Numbered from the stretch's first letter, positions 1-8,870 are shown. The stretch: DNA of 20,894 nt from Aplysia californica (GCF_000002075.1 NW_004797367.1:928791-949684); one strand, 5' to 3'. The notes: generated from the letters alone by a model not told the origin. A program made the numbers and translations.

Positions 1-340
1 TTAATTCCTCCCAGCCTGACTCAGCCCAGTGACAGAAATATGCAATGTTTGACTCATGATAAGAGATATGTGCACAACCTTTACCTATTCAATATGGAAA
101 CATTATTTATCAAATGAATGTTTTGTGCGATGTGATGTGGGCCAATGGTCTTAAATACTGAATAAACTTACTTACTTACTTCTAGTTCGGATTGTAAAAG
201 TATACAGGAAGTAACCTCTGTTATGCAGGCTGAGCAAAAAACAACAACACAAACAACTGACAATACTGTCCGCTGGGAGGGGAACTTTTCCGAAGCGGAT
301 GCAGAATCAGATGTCTTCTAGACAGGGGGGTAACTCAAAG
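1..340. other. Intergenic stretch with a retroelement-like tail near 150-182
   Basis: No coding region is recognised. At about 150-182 the sequence runs AATAAAC into four ACTT units (AATAAACTTACTTACTTACT), the usual look of a LINE or SINE 3' end: an AATAAA-like signal followed by a short simple-repeat tail. The body upstream was not recognised. The remainder (183-340) is unremarkable. Confidence 0.35.
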
Positions 341-484
341 AGGATAATGCTAGAGCTCGCTGCAGTGACGTCACCCGTGTCAGACATGGGGGCCTTCTTA
401 TCTTCATCTGCATGGCTGGCGTGCCACCATTTAAATTAACAATCTGAGCCACTGCCTTGCTCCCCAAGAGCTCTAGTATATCAA
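341..484 (+). mobile_element. MITE-like element, copy 1 (TIR GATAATGCTAGAGCTC)
   Basis: Imperfect terminal inverted repeats lie at 343-358 (GATAATGCTAGAGCTC) and 468-482 (GAGCTCTAGTATATC), giving an element of about 140 bp with no coding capacity. Its core, 351-430, is closely similar to 9967-10049: both carry TGACGTCA, then GTGTCA or GTGTCAAACATGGGGG, then a GGCTGGCGTGCC-like block. The two-copy match and the inverted ends support a short non-autonomous DNA transposon. The superfamily cannot be told and no clear target-site duplication was found. Confidence 0.55.
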
Positions 485-772
485 ACACCACCCTACCCCC
501 ACATTTCAGTGCAAGCTTGTAGATTTCCTTCTAAGACCGCCGAGACACCTCCACGTGAGTCTCGAAAAGTACTTATCCGTCTGTTGAACTGCGTGTGTCT
601 TGCCCTTTAGTTTCAGCTTCCTAGAGTGGGCACAAGCAGCCCACGAACTCTAGAACTAGATTAAAACATTAGCCTCTATGGTGCCGACTACGCCAATAGC
701 TTTTTTGCGACTTCCTGCTTGATGAAGCCTAGACAGGAAGAAAAAGAACGTGTCCCAGAGTACCAAACTGTT

Positions 773-925
773 GTTGGACAAAGAAACTGTCTCAATGTCT
801 CAGTTGGGCAAACAAAATGTATCAACGTCTCCGTTGGACAAAGAAAATGTCTCACTGTCTCAGTTAGACAAAGAAAATATCTCAATGTTTCAGTAGCACA
901 AATAACTCGTCTCATTGTCTCAGTT
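773..925 (+). repeat. 30-bp minisatellite, about five units
   Basis: Units start at 773, 803, 833, 863 and 893. Each resembles GTTGGACAAAGAAAATGTCT followed by CACTGTCTCA, with a few differences per unit and a partial sixth at 923. Because 30 is divisible by three, the array stays open on both strands and yields short decapeptide-repeat ORFs at 719-967 (+) and 688-915 (-). These are more likely a by-product of the period than genes: no start context, splice sites or recognisable domain supports them. Confidence 0.85.
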
Positions 926-1004
926 TGTTGTTCGAGCCACGTCCCAGAAACTTTGAGGTCACAATAATTATAGCGGAATTTTTGGGGGGTATATATTTTG
1001 TTTC

Positions 1005-1180
1005 AGAAGAGGTTTTATTGCGCTCGCAACTGCATAAGGTCATATGAGCGCCAGAAGATTAGAGGTATTACAACAAGAGAGTAACAAACATAAAAAAGAA
1101 GAAGGAGAGGAGATAAGGACGATAGATGTTTGGTAGGAAAGAAGAAGCAAACCACACCAGAGCACCCACCAACCACTCAC
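1005..1180 (-). mobile_element. LINE 3' end with hairpin tail (copy 1)
   Basis: Read on the - strand, this segment matches 20567-20740 along nearly its whole length: TGCTCTGGTGTGGTTTGCTT, a pyrimidine-rich stretch, ATGTTTGTTACTCTC, CCTCTAATCTT, then the terminal hairpin. The hairpin arms lie at 1020-1025 (GCGCTC) and 1046-1051 (GAGCGC) with a 20-nt loop. The + strand copy at 20370 is joined to LINE coding sequence, so this is taken as a strongly 5'-truncated insertion of the same family, 3' untranslated region only. Confidence 0.75.
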
Positions 1181-1184
1181 AGTG

Positions 1185-1780
1185 TATGACGCACAACACT
1201 GATAAACATTTTGACATGAAAAGATAGCCGGCCCTGTGTCACATAATGTACCATATTTTCTTAATTAAGTCCATTATCTTTAATAATTAAAAAGTGTGGA
1301 GAACTCCCCCCACCCCGCTGAAAAAAACGATCTTTCAGCAGACAGGTTTTGTAAGAGTGCATGCGAGTGGCGATAACGAGAGTACAGTCTGACACTGGGA
1401 CGTCGAGAGAACAACTGGGCGGTCAGAACTTGCCTCATGACCTGGGTTATCGCGCGATCTGTTACGTCAGTCTCAACACACCCGAGTTTGTCTGTCTGTT
1501 GTTATACCCAATGCACACTGCTACAAGTCTGACCAATGCTTCATTTGATAAAGTTTGATACAGTTGAGAGGGCCTAGATTTTCTTTCATGGAGGGACAAA
1601 AAAGCTACTACGATGTTGGCACAATTTGATCAAATCTCCCAACGTCAAAACCGGGCGGTGTTCCTGACTGATGTGTCTTTAGGCCGTTCCCAAAGGCGGG
1701 ACATTAACATGTTCTTTTGCACAGTGGAATTTTAAATGGGCTGATTCTTCAATGTCATGCTCATAACTGTGCCTGAACTG
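1185..1780. other. Intergenic stretch without recognised features
   Basis: A short open frame at 1361-1558 has no recognisable domain and is probably chance. No repeat, tRNA-like promoter or splice-supported exon was identified. Confidence 0.3.
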
Positions 1781-1784
1781 CAAC

Positions 1785-2062
1785 GGAAAACTGCTGCTTT
1801 TTCTTTTGTAATCCCTACTTTCATCATTTTTCTTTACTTCTTTTGTATGTTTGTCACCCTCTTGTAACCTGCTATTTCCGGGGTGCCTTGATAGTCAAAG
1901 CAGACTTTGTGCTGTTGGAGCTAGAGATGTGAGCAGAGTAAACCTGATTCCCTCTAAGGACTTCTTTGTTGACATCCACCCCTTGGCGCTCATGTGACCT
2001 TATAAAATTGCGAACGCCGTAAAAACTGTACTAAAACTGAACTAAATCTGAATAAATAGATA
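1785..2062 (+). mobile_element. LINE 3' end with hairpin tail (copy 2)
   Basis: The block TTTTGTATGTTTGTCACCCT followed by CTTGTAAC (about 1840-1868) resembles the 3' untranslated region of the LINE at 20370. The segment ends with the hairpin GGCGCTC (1985-1991) and GAACGCC (2012-2018) around a 20-nt loop, then GTAAAAACTG-type short repeats and AATAAATAGA. The stem carries one C/A mismatch. About 110 bp between the two matching blocks has no counterpart in the other copies, so this is a divergent subfamily or contains an insertion. Confidence 0.6.
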
Positions 2063-2413
2063 TTGTGAATTATCAAGTTCTAAATAATGAGTCTGTTTTG
2101 ACGAAAACAGCAAATCAGAATCCTACTACACATAGCAGGGTCAGATCTTTCGTACGCACAAGGAATGCCATAGAACCCCAAAAGGATTTGGCGATAAAAT
2201 TTGACGAAGAACAACAAGCAATAATTTATTTTAAAAATATATAGCATGACATTACTCAATTCGATCCGACTCGTCCCGATCCGACCCGACCCGACACGAT
2301 CAGATCATATATTTGACCAATGGGCATTCATAATTAGGCTGACCCTGTCACACTTAGCATAAAGTCCACCTGCCATTCCTCTAAGGAGCTTGTAAAAAGG
2401 TCCTTATTCTGAG

Positions 2414-2428
2414 CCCCCCCCCCCCCCC
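2414..2428. repeat. Poly-C run of 15
   Basis: Uninterrupted run of 15 C. It is one of several long G or C homopolymers in the window, others being at 4422-4431, 4723-4735, 9611-9620, 11791-11802 and 17106-17119. Such runs are length-variable and error-prone in sequencing. Confidence 0.9.
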
Positions 2429-2591
2429 GGTACAGTTGCACTAACTCTGACAGACTGTGTTCCATGACCCCGATAAACATTACTGGAGAGACTGTTTCTG
2501 TTTGGGGGAAACACCTGCCGAGAATTGTTTCACTTTTTTATATTTTTCCTTATCTGAAATAGCTGTCCATTTTGTGCATCAACTCACAATA

Positions 2592-2905
2592 CTGGCGACG
2601 GTAGTCTAGTGGTTAGGCTGTTGGGCTCGTAACTGAACGGTCGCGAGTTCAAACACTGTAGGGGGCCTGTCGTTGTGTCCTTGAGAAAGGTAACTGACGT
2701 AAATGTTTCTCGTTTCACTTAGATGAGAGTGGATACCTGGCTATAGATAGCGAAATATTGCATCGGTTTATTTCAATAAGAGTAGGATTCGGCCGCCACC
2801 AGGGCAAAATTCAAAATTCTCTACAAACTGAAAATGTTTAATGTGTCCCGTGCGTTCATAATATGACCTTATGCAATAGCGAGCGCCGTAACACACTTAC
2901 AAAAA
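2592..2905 (+). mobile_element. tRNA-headed SINE sharing the LINE hairpin tail
   Basis: The 5' part looks tRNA-derived: an A-box region GGTAGTCTAGTGGTTAGGCT (about 2600-2619) and a B-box region GGTCGCGAGTTCAAACAC (about 2639-2656), the internal RNA polymerase III promoter. A core with GTGTCCTTGAGAAAGGTAAC follows, a type seen in widespread animal SINE cores. The 3' end (2775-2905) carries GAGTAGGATTCGGCCGCCAC and the hairpin TGCGTTC...GAGCGCC (2851-2887) also found at LINE ends here. Three parts (head, core, LINE-like tail) in the correct order support a full-length SINE. A match to a named family was not attempted. Confidence 0.8.
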
Positions 2906-3123
2906 AATCAGTTTACTAGTGTTTGAGCACGCGTAATCGGCTCCTTGCCCTGTATACATCCCGGAAAGCCGAGAATGTTTCTGAGACTTTTAGGGTCTGT
3001 TGGGGTGATAATACATTTAGTCCTATAGCGCATAGAGCTTGCCGTAGAGTGCGGATGTACGCAATAGCAATGCTGTTATTATTAATCATACTATAATAAT
3101 CAATTGTAGTAGTACAGTAGTAG

Positions 3124-3290
3124 TACAGTGGAACCCGGATTCAACAAAGTCGTCGGACTTGACCTTTAATTTGGATGGATCCGAGAGTTCGTTTTAGCAT
3201 ATTACATGCGGTTTTTGTGTGGATTATTATAAGCACCGAGCAAGTAATGTATACTCTCCCTGACTTCCTCAATCAAAAGTAGATGGGTTT
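3124..3290 (+). mobile_element. Single end of a pogo/Tigger-like DNA transposon
   Basis: A TA dinucleotide at 3124-3125 is followed by CAGTGGAACCCGGATTCAAC. This resembles the terminal inverted repeat of pogo/Tigger-type Tc1/mariner elements, which begin CAGTGGAACC or similar next to a TA target. The opposite end was not found nearby, and no transposase frame is present. It is probably a truncated relic or solitary end. The inner boundary is uncertain. Confidence 0.4.
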
Positions 3291-3338
3291 CAAATGAGAG
3301 GCATTTTCGTTTCTTTGATGCGATACCGATGAAAAATG

Positions 3339-3571
3339 GTGAAATGGTATAGGTTTAACGCCCCTATCAACACTATTAGGTTATTTAAGAGGCGGGACCT
3401 CCGAGTTTAACGTCTATCTCCGAAAGGACTGAGCCAAATTGGAAATTCGTGTAAAGTGCCTTTCCCAAGGCCACAACGTCGGACCGAGCTGAGGCTCGAA
3501 CCCCCGAACCCGCAATTTCATGATTACGAATTACGAGTCCGGTAGCCTAACCAGTAGGCTACCGACGCCAC
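3339..3571 (-). mobile_element. tRNA-derived SINE, - strand
   Basis: On the - strand the element starts at 3571 with an A-box region GTAGCCTACTGGTTAGGCTA and a B-box region CGGGGGTTCGAGCCTC. It continues with a core GTTGTGGCCTTGGGAAAGGC and a 3' portion containing GGGGCGTTAAACC. The core is of the same general type as in the SINE at 2592, but the tail is different and lacks the LINE hairpin, so a different partner LINE is implied. Confidence 0.75.
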
Positions 3572-3960
3572 ATACCAAAGAAATGCTGGAAAAGTCTAGG
3601 AAAATACACTAAACGCTACCAAACAATCTCTATGCAAAAAGTCCAATCAGTTCAAATACACGCCTGTGTCATCTATCATCTATGACATATTGTTTGCCGA
3701 ACAAGCTGTGTTACAGTGTAGAGCCTTGTATACCACAACAATTGATTCCACAGACCAGTGCTCAATGTATTCATTACGTAATCCATGTCAGGAAAAGCTT
3801 ATCATTCTAACTTTGATGTGTAGGCTGGGAGAAAAATGACCAGTGCACTGTGACGCGTTTGTAATCAAACCTGTATCTTCCCCTGTATCTACTGAAAACT
3901 GATTTTCCACTCCCCTGACTGCTTGTGCCCACCACCACCACCCCTTTCCCTCCACACACA
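3572..3960. other. Intergenic stretch without recognised features
   Basis: No coding signal or repeat was recognised. The sequence leads into the CA microsatellite. Confidence 0.3.
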
Positions 3961-3967
3961 CTCACAC

Positions 3968-3969
<2 letters not shown>

Positions 3970-4004
<35 letters not shown>
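3970..4004. repeat. (CA)n microsatellite
   Basis: A near-perfect CA tract of about 17 units, with CA-rich flanks on both sides. A short - strand open frame of repeated Cys-Val across it is an artefact. Confidence 0.95.
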
Positions 4005-4007
<3 letters not shown>

Positions 4008-4099
4008 TCACTCACACAAGGATACACACGGACAAACAAATACAGACATAAAATAATATTGTGTTATACGCAGACAAACAAAGTCTCGAAGAGGTTGAA

Positions 4100-4440
4100 A
4101 TGGAGAGGTTATGATGTAGTGAATAGGTGAACTATGGTCATGTGGTATGAGGATGAGGAAATGAGGTAGGGGATGGAAGTGAGGGATGGGATTGAAGAAT
4201 GAGGGTTTAAGGATTTGGTGGGGCTGAGGTGGAGAGATTGTGGAGGTAGGTGGGGGTGATAGGTGGAGGGGAGAGGTGGGATTGGAAAATGGGAGGAGGG
4301 ACGATAGCGAGGGATGGGAATGAGGGATGGGGATGAGGGATGGGGAAGAGGGATGGGGATGAGGGATTGGAAAAGAGAGCACAGAGTAGAGACTGGTCAA
4401 GTATGTTTGAGTGGGGAAGTGGGGGGGGGGGAGTGGAGAG
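4100..4440 (+). repeat. G-rich GGGATGA-like degenerate satellite
   Basis: The + strand is strongly purine-rich, with recurring GGGATGGGGATGA and GGGATGAGG blocks, most regular at 4313-4372, and a run of ten G at 4422-4431. Repeated GGG and GGGG tracts make G-quadruplex or triplex formation plausible. The - strand proline/serine-rich open frame at 4008-4400 comes from this composition and is not treated as a gene. Confidence 0.7.
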
Positions 4441-5495
4441 GATTCATATCAAACTATTCTACACTTTTAAGATTTTCAAAGTAAACATTTTTCTTCAAAG
4501 TTTGGTTTTCTTGTCGTCTGAGACAACTCCGAGAACATAACCCTCTCCTATCTCGGCCATGTTTAATCAAAGCCCTGAAAGGGTGGATGCAGTTTCTCGG
4601 TATTTAAACACAGAGCTGGTACTTTTTGTGTTTTCTATTCTGCTTTGTTTCGTTTTTTAAAAATAATTTCGTTTTCAATTTCCTTTTTTCTAAACGGGGT
4701 ATGGGAAGGTGGGTTGGAAAAGAGGGGGGGGGGGGTTGGGGTGTTGGAATTTTCGGCCAAGGATTCGGGCTGCTATTGTATGGACAGTTTTTTCCTTGTG
4801 ATAAAGTCCTTGCACGCAACTTAGTTTTTTTTTCGGTCAAATTTTGTCAACCGAGGAAATTCGGAACAGCTTTTTTTGGGAGCAGATTAATGCAGAGATT
4901 GTCCAGTGAGAACCCTTAACCGCTTTATCCTGACAGCTGACGTAAGGTCAAGGACATGGAGCGTCACCGACAGTCTCCAATCTGTCTCAGCTTTTGCAAA
5001 GTTTGTTTACGTATTGATTTGTTCCGGTATGCGGTACCGTGGAACGTAGGCTGAGATTGGCCTTCAGTGGAGATCAGATAGAAGAAGCCAAGGGAGATAA
5101 CGACACAATTTTGTCAGAGGCCTAGAGAAGATGGTTTGCAGTTGCTGCGTCGATGAACTACATTGGACCACCAAAAAAAAAATAATTTAAAAAAAGAATA
5201 ACCAGTGCCATTAATAAGTTGGAAATTTAAATTTCCTTCTCTTTCTTGTCTAGGTGAAATTGTGTTTTGAACTATCCAGGAAAATAGCTATAATATATTT
5301 TCGACAAGCTTTTCTTTCCCCATAAAACGATTTTTTTTCTATCGAAAGAAAAAACTGTTTCGTTCTTTTAAGAATTGTACTTACGTTATGTACCTTTGCT
5401 GGCTTTTTTGTTATTGGGCATTTAAACTTTGACAAAACGTTTCTTGAGCATATGCAAATGATATCACTGAATAAGACTATTGTCATTTAAAAAAA
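4441..5495. other. Intergenic stretch, AT-rich with homopolymer runs
   Basis: It contains a 13-G run (4723-4735) next to T-rich stretches, and otherwise nothing recognised. Short open frames at 4340-4540, 4604-4919 and 5250-5486 have biased composition and no domains. No transposon ends or tRNA-like promoters were seen. Confidence 0.3.
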
Positions 5496-5500
5496 CAAAA

Positions 5501-5531
5501 CAGCAACAACAACAACAACAACAACAACAGC

Positions 5532-5572
<41 letters not shown>

Positions 5573-5647
5573 GAACACAACAACAATAAGAACAACAACA
5601 ATAAGAACAACAACAATAAGAACAACAACAATAACAGCAACAACAAA
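5501..5647. repeat. (CAA)n microsatellite grading into a 15-bp array
   Basis: CAA/CAG-type triplets run from 5501 to about 5572, then about four units of AACAACAACAATAAG (15 bp) to about 5647. In one frame this encodes glutamine followed by asparagine-lysine repeats. The frame has no flanking coding sequence, so it is read as simple repeat. Confidence 0.9.
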
Positions 5648-5844
5648 AACGACAACATTTTGATTGGCGACAATATTATAATATCACATTTTTTTCGAAC
5701 TTCCCAATGACGAGGAAAGTTGCATTTCTCTTATCGGGTTTGAATCAATGACAGGATGACCGGCCGGTTCTTCATCCGGGCATATCTCGGTGGCTCGTGC
5801 TCCCTGTGAGGGTTTATGGAGCGTCAATGGAAAATTTGATGTCG

Positions 5845-6290
5845 CGGTGTTAAGACATCCACACCAAGCGTTTTTCCATCTCCAGCAGAGAATTTGTCGT
5901 CCTAGTCTTTGGATTTGTCGTGCTTGTGATGGGATTGTTGCCTTAGTGTAGACATTTGTCGTCTTAGACACTTAGTGTTGAGAATTGTCGTCCCGAGAGT
6001 TTACACTTCCGCGTCCAACATTCGTCCATCTCTAATAGAGCACATGTCTTCCTAGCGTTGGGATTTGTTGTCCTGGAATTTATACATCAACGTCCGAGAT
6101 TTTCCCACATCTAACAGAGGATTTGTTACCCTACAATCTGGATTTGTCGTCTTAGAGTTGGAAAATCAACGTCCGAGATTTTCCTTAATCCTACAGAGGA
6201 TTTGTCGCCATATAGTTCGGGATTTGTCCTCTAAACGTTGGGACATTCACGTCAGAGGTTTTTCCTCCCCCACGTCCGGACGTTCACGTC
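5845..6290 (+). repeat. Degenerate minisatellite, about 80-bp period
   Basis: The landmark CGTCCGAGAT-like block recurs at about 6012, 6091, 6170 and 6250, a spacing of 79-80 bp. Inside each unit are two copies of a shorter motif, GGATTTGTCGTCCTAG, so the array is a repeat built from sub-repeats. Upstream units (5845-6000) are more diverged and less regularly spaced. No coding function is supported. Confidence 0.7.
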
Positions 6291-6479
6291 TTCTGTCTGT
6301 GCCAGTTGTCCCTGCTGTCCTTGGCTGCTCTCCAAAGTCAGAACGCGATACTCAGGGCTTTTACAAAAAATGAAAAAACAAAACAGCTTTAAGTAAAAAA
6401 TACTTTCTGAGGATTGAACATCAACGAAAGATAAGCAAGGCCGGCCATTGCATGTTGGGAGATTTCTTCGTCTGTAGAG

Positions 6480-6895
6480 AGAACAATGTATCAGTTGATA
6501 GAACCCTGTATCTATTAACAGAGCTCTGTATCTGTTGAGAGTACCCTGTATTTGTTGAGCGTTTTCTTTAATGAGAGAACTCTGTATCTATTGAGAGAAC
6601 TCTGTACTTGTATGTTGAGAGCACCCTGTATCTGTTTACAGAACTCTGCATCTGTTGAGAGAACTCTGCATCTGTTGAGAGGACTCTGTATCTGTTTAGA
6701 GGACTCTGTATCTGTTTACATAACTCTGTATCTGTTTAGAGAACTCTGTATCTGTTTAGAGAACTCTGTATCTGTTTACAGAACTCTGTATCTGTTTAGA
6801 GAACTCTGTATCTGTTTAGAGAACTATGTATCTGTTGAGAGTACCCTGTATCTGTTAACAGAATTCTGCACCTGTTTAGAGAACTCTGTATCTGA
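6480..6895 (+). repeat. 20-bp minisatellite, about 21 units
   Basis: The unit is close to GAGAACTCTGTATCTGTTTA. From about 6640 to 6840 it is very regular, with a visible 60-bp higher-order pattern in which the unit end alternates between TTTAGA and TTTACA. Edge units (6480-6600) are more diverged. A 116-residue open frame across it (6552-6902) repeats every 20 residues because three units make 60 bp. It lacks any domain and is considered fortuitous. Confidence 0.9.
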
Positions 6896-7138
6896 AGTTT
6901 GATTGTACATTTACGTTGATCTCATCGAAAGTCTGTCACTTTATGAAAATCTTGTTAGTGTGAGCTTTGTTCTTATATTACAGCAATATTTCTGTGATGA
7001 GACTTGCCAAAAGGTGATATCTTTGTGTTTATATTTCTTGCGGTATTTTTATCAAATAGAGTATCCAGAACAGTGAAACAATGGTTACCACTAACTTTTG
7101 GCTCTGGGCGCCTGTCAGACAGACGAACGAGTGGTGTT

Positions 7139-7141
<3 letters not shown>

Positions 7142-7229
<88 letters not shown>
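7142..7229. repeat. (GA)n tract upstream of the GPCR gene
   Basis: About 88 bp of nearly pure GA dinucleotides with a few interruptions, ending about 515 bp before the GPCR start codon. Purine/pyrimidine mirror tracts like this can form triplex DNA, and GAGA-type factors bind such sequences in some animals. A promoter role is only a possibility from position. Confidence 0.95.
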
Positions 7230-7230
<1 letters not shown>

Positions 7231-7244
7231 CTTGGATAAATATT

Positions 7245-7745
7245 AATCAGCGCTGCACACATGTTGCAAGAAAAACAATTGGGGAAACAGTGCAAATCCT
7301 TGCCCTAGACACATCAAGGAGACACATTCCTGTCGAAGAGAAGAAGGGCCGAGAAGTAAAGCAAAGCTTACAGTACTAGATACATGAACGTTTACAGACT
7401 TGAAGTCAGAGCCTGGGGTCTAATCTGTCTCCCAACTGACATAAAAGAATCATGGTGGTAGTAATTGCATTTATATAGCAAATATCCACGCTTTACAGCA
7501 TGCTCTATTCGTTTTATAAACTTGAATGACCCCCCGCAGACCATAGAACAATCATAAACATTCTCAGCTTCTAGGGGAGCCTGCCTGCCGTTAAGCATCT
7601 GACCAAGCGCTTAAACACTGACAAACTGACATGATCTCTCGCCGTCTATAGCCGGGTTGTCATTCCCGCCTGGGTGACAATAGGAACCATTGTGTAAAGT
7701 GACTGTCCGACGGACACAACATAGGGACCCCAACTGTCAGTAGAC
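7245..7745 (+). other. Presumed 5' flank of the GPCR gene
   Basis: The stretch between the GA tract and the start codon has no coding sequence. A TTTATATAG motif at about 7470 looks TATA-like, but GCATTTATATAGC is also a phrase familiar from invertebrate repeats, so a promoter is not claimed. An in-frame TAG at 7722-7724 lies just upstream of the GPCR start, so any upstream exon would have to be untranslated or spliced in downstream of it. Confidence 0.35.
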
Positions 7746-8870
7746 ATGGAGAACGGATCTTTCCTCAATCTGTCACATGGTGGTGCGTGGAGTAATGATG
7801 AAGATCCCGTGGAGAACAGATCTTGCGTGAATCAGTCTTGTGGTCCTGTGTGGAAACCCGTCAATCCCATGGCCTACTACATCTCTGGCATTGTCCTCCA
7901 CACCCTGTCTGTGGTCCTGAACCTCGCCATTGCCGTGGCCTTCTGCTGCAAACGCAAACTGAGAACCAAACCCAACGTGTTTATCTTCTCTCTGGCCGTG
8001 AGCGGAGTCCTGCACGGCTTTGTGGGCGTGGTCTATGCCGCCACATCGGTGGAGAACTACTCACATTTCCTGCACTACGGCGGCGCACCCCGCTTGGACT
8101 ATTTTCTCTACGTCTGGCAGTCTGCAATGACCTGCAACTATCTCAACATAGTCGCAGTTTCTACAGAGCGATGGATTTTCATCGCCAGACCTTTCCTGTA
8201 TAGAAAGTACGTAGGACGTAAATTAATTGTGAGGACCGCTCTATTCATCTGGCTGATTTCCCTGGCCGCTAATTTAGACCAAGCAATCTTTCCTTTCACT
8301 GAAGACTCCTACAGAAAAGTCATCTCGGCTTACCGCATCACGTGTCTGTACATCCTGCCCTTGTTTCACTCTTTCTGGGTCATCATGGTCTGTTTCGCCT
8401 ACGCCCACCTTGTCTTCATCGCGAACAAACAGCTCAGGTCGATCCATAGCCAGAGAATCGGAACTATTTCTGAAATTGTCATCCGTAACCGAAACAACAA
8501 CGAAAACGACAGAAAAACCAAAAGTTTTCTCAAGTTCTTCGCTCCTCCCAAAGCTCAGGCCGACAACCCAAGGCGCCGTCTGTTTACGGCCAACTGGAAA
8601 AGTGTGAAGATGTTTGTGTGTATGTTCGGCTCCTTCTTCCTCACCCTCAGCCCCGGCGTCTACTACAACACCTATACCATGTCTGTCAGGGACGGCTACC
8701 AGGAAGCCTCCGACGGTTTGCAAAACTTCTTCATCCGGCTGAGCGACATCCACTTCTGTCTCATTTTCTTCGTGTACACTCAGCAGAACAAAGACTTCCG
8801 GGACACGTACAAGGGCGTGGTCAAGTACGTCCGTTGCTCCCGCAAGGCGGGATCAGTGTCTCCTGTGTAG
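7746..8870 (+). CDS. Divergent rhodopsin-class (class A) G protein-coupled receptor, single exon
   Basis: This 374-residue protein is a predicted plasma-membrane receptor acting through a heterotrimeric G protein; ligand unknown. The start is set by an in-frame TAG at 7722-7724 and a good context (GACATGG). The extracellular N-terminus has four N-glycosylation sequons (Asn3, 8, 24, 29). Seven hydrophobic segments lie at about 43-68 (Asn59 as 1.50), 77-98, 118-141, 159-178 (Trp169), 195-224 (Pro205), 286-308 (Pro303) and 330-347. TM3 ends in Glu141-Arg142-Trp143, the DRY equivalent, and TM7 runs through Tyr344 into NKDFR of helix 8. Odd points: 2.50 is Gly87 instead of Asp; 3.25 is Leu117 instead of Cys; 6.48 is Leu301 instead of Trp; NPxxY reads IFFVY. 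The frame is open throughout, and the many GC-ending codons differ from the AT-rich flanks. It resembles lineage-expanded orphan or chemosensory-type receptors of molluscs by general character only. Confidence 0.93.
   Translation: MENGSFLNLSHGGAWSNDEDPVENRSCVNQSCGPVWKPVNPMAYYISGIVLHTLSVVLNLAIAVAFCCKRKLRTKPNVFIFSLAVSGVLHGFVGVVYAATSVENYSHFLHYGGAPRLDYFLYVWQSAMTCNYLNIVAVSTERWIFIARPFLYRKYVGRKLIVRTALFIWLISLAANLDQAIFPFTEDSYRKVISAYRITCLYILPLFHSFWVIMVCFAYAHLVFIANKQLRSIHSQRIGTISEIVIRNRNNNENDRKTKSFLKFFAPPKAQADNPRRRLFTANWKSVKMFVCMFGSFFLTLSPGVYYNTYTMSVRDGYQEASDGLQNFFIRLSDIHFCLIFFVYTQQNKDFRDTYKGVVKYVRCSRKAGSVSPV

Noticed and set aside
688-967. Decapeptide-repeat proteins on both strands
   Set aside because: The 30-bp period keeps frames open on both strands; no independent evidence of coding.
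2592-2665. Functional tRNA gene
   Set aside because: A and B boxes are present, but no full cloverleaf was found and the sequence continues into a SINE core and LINE-like tail. The same reasoning applies to 3500-3571 and 13598-13684.
4008-4400. Proline/serine-rich 130-residue protein on the - strand
   Set aside because: Composition is dictated by the G-rich satellite on the + strand; no recognisable domain.
5480-5710. Polyglutamine/asparagine open frame
   Set aside because: It is produced entirely by the CAA and AACAACAACAATAAG microsatellite, with no coding sequence on either side.
6480-6895. CRISPR array
   Set aside because: Units are contiguous with no unique spacers, and the context is animal DNA.
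6552-6902. 116-residue Cys/Leu-rich repeat protein
   Set aside because: It is an open reading through the 20-bp minisatellite; its 20-residue periodicity follows from 3 x 20 bp, and there is no domain or signal.
7004-7379. Arg/Glu-rich frames
   Set aside because: They cross the (GA)n microsatellite.
7465-7480. TATA box of the GPCR gene (TTTATATAG)
   Set aside because: The phrase GCATTTATATAGC is also common in invertebrate dispersed repeats, and the distance to the start codon gives no support without transcript data.
8274-8753. 159-residue antisense frame in the GPCR
   Set aside because: It is a shadow of the + strand receptor, favoured by its GC-ending codons.
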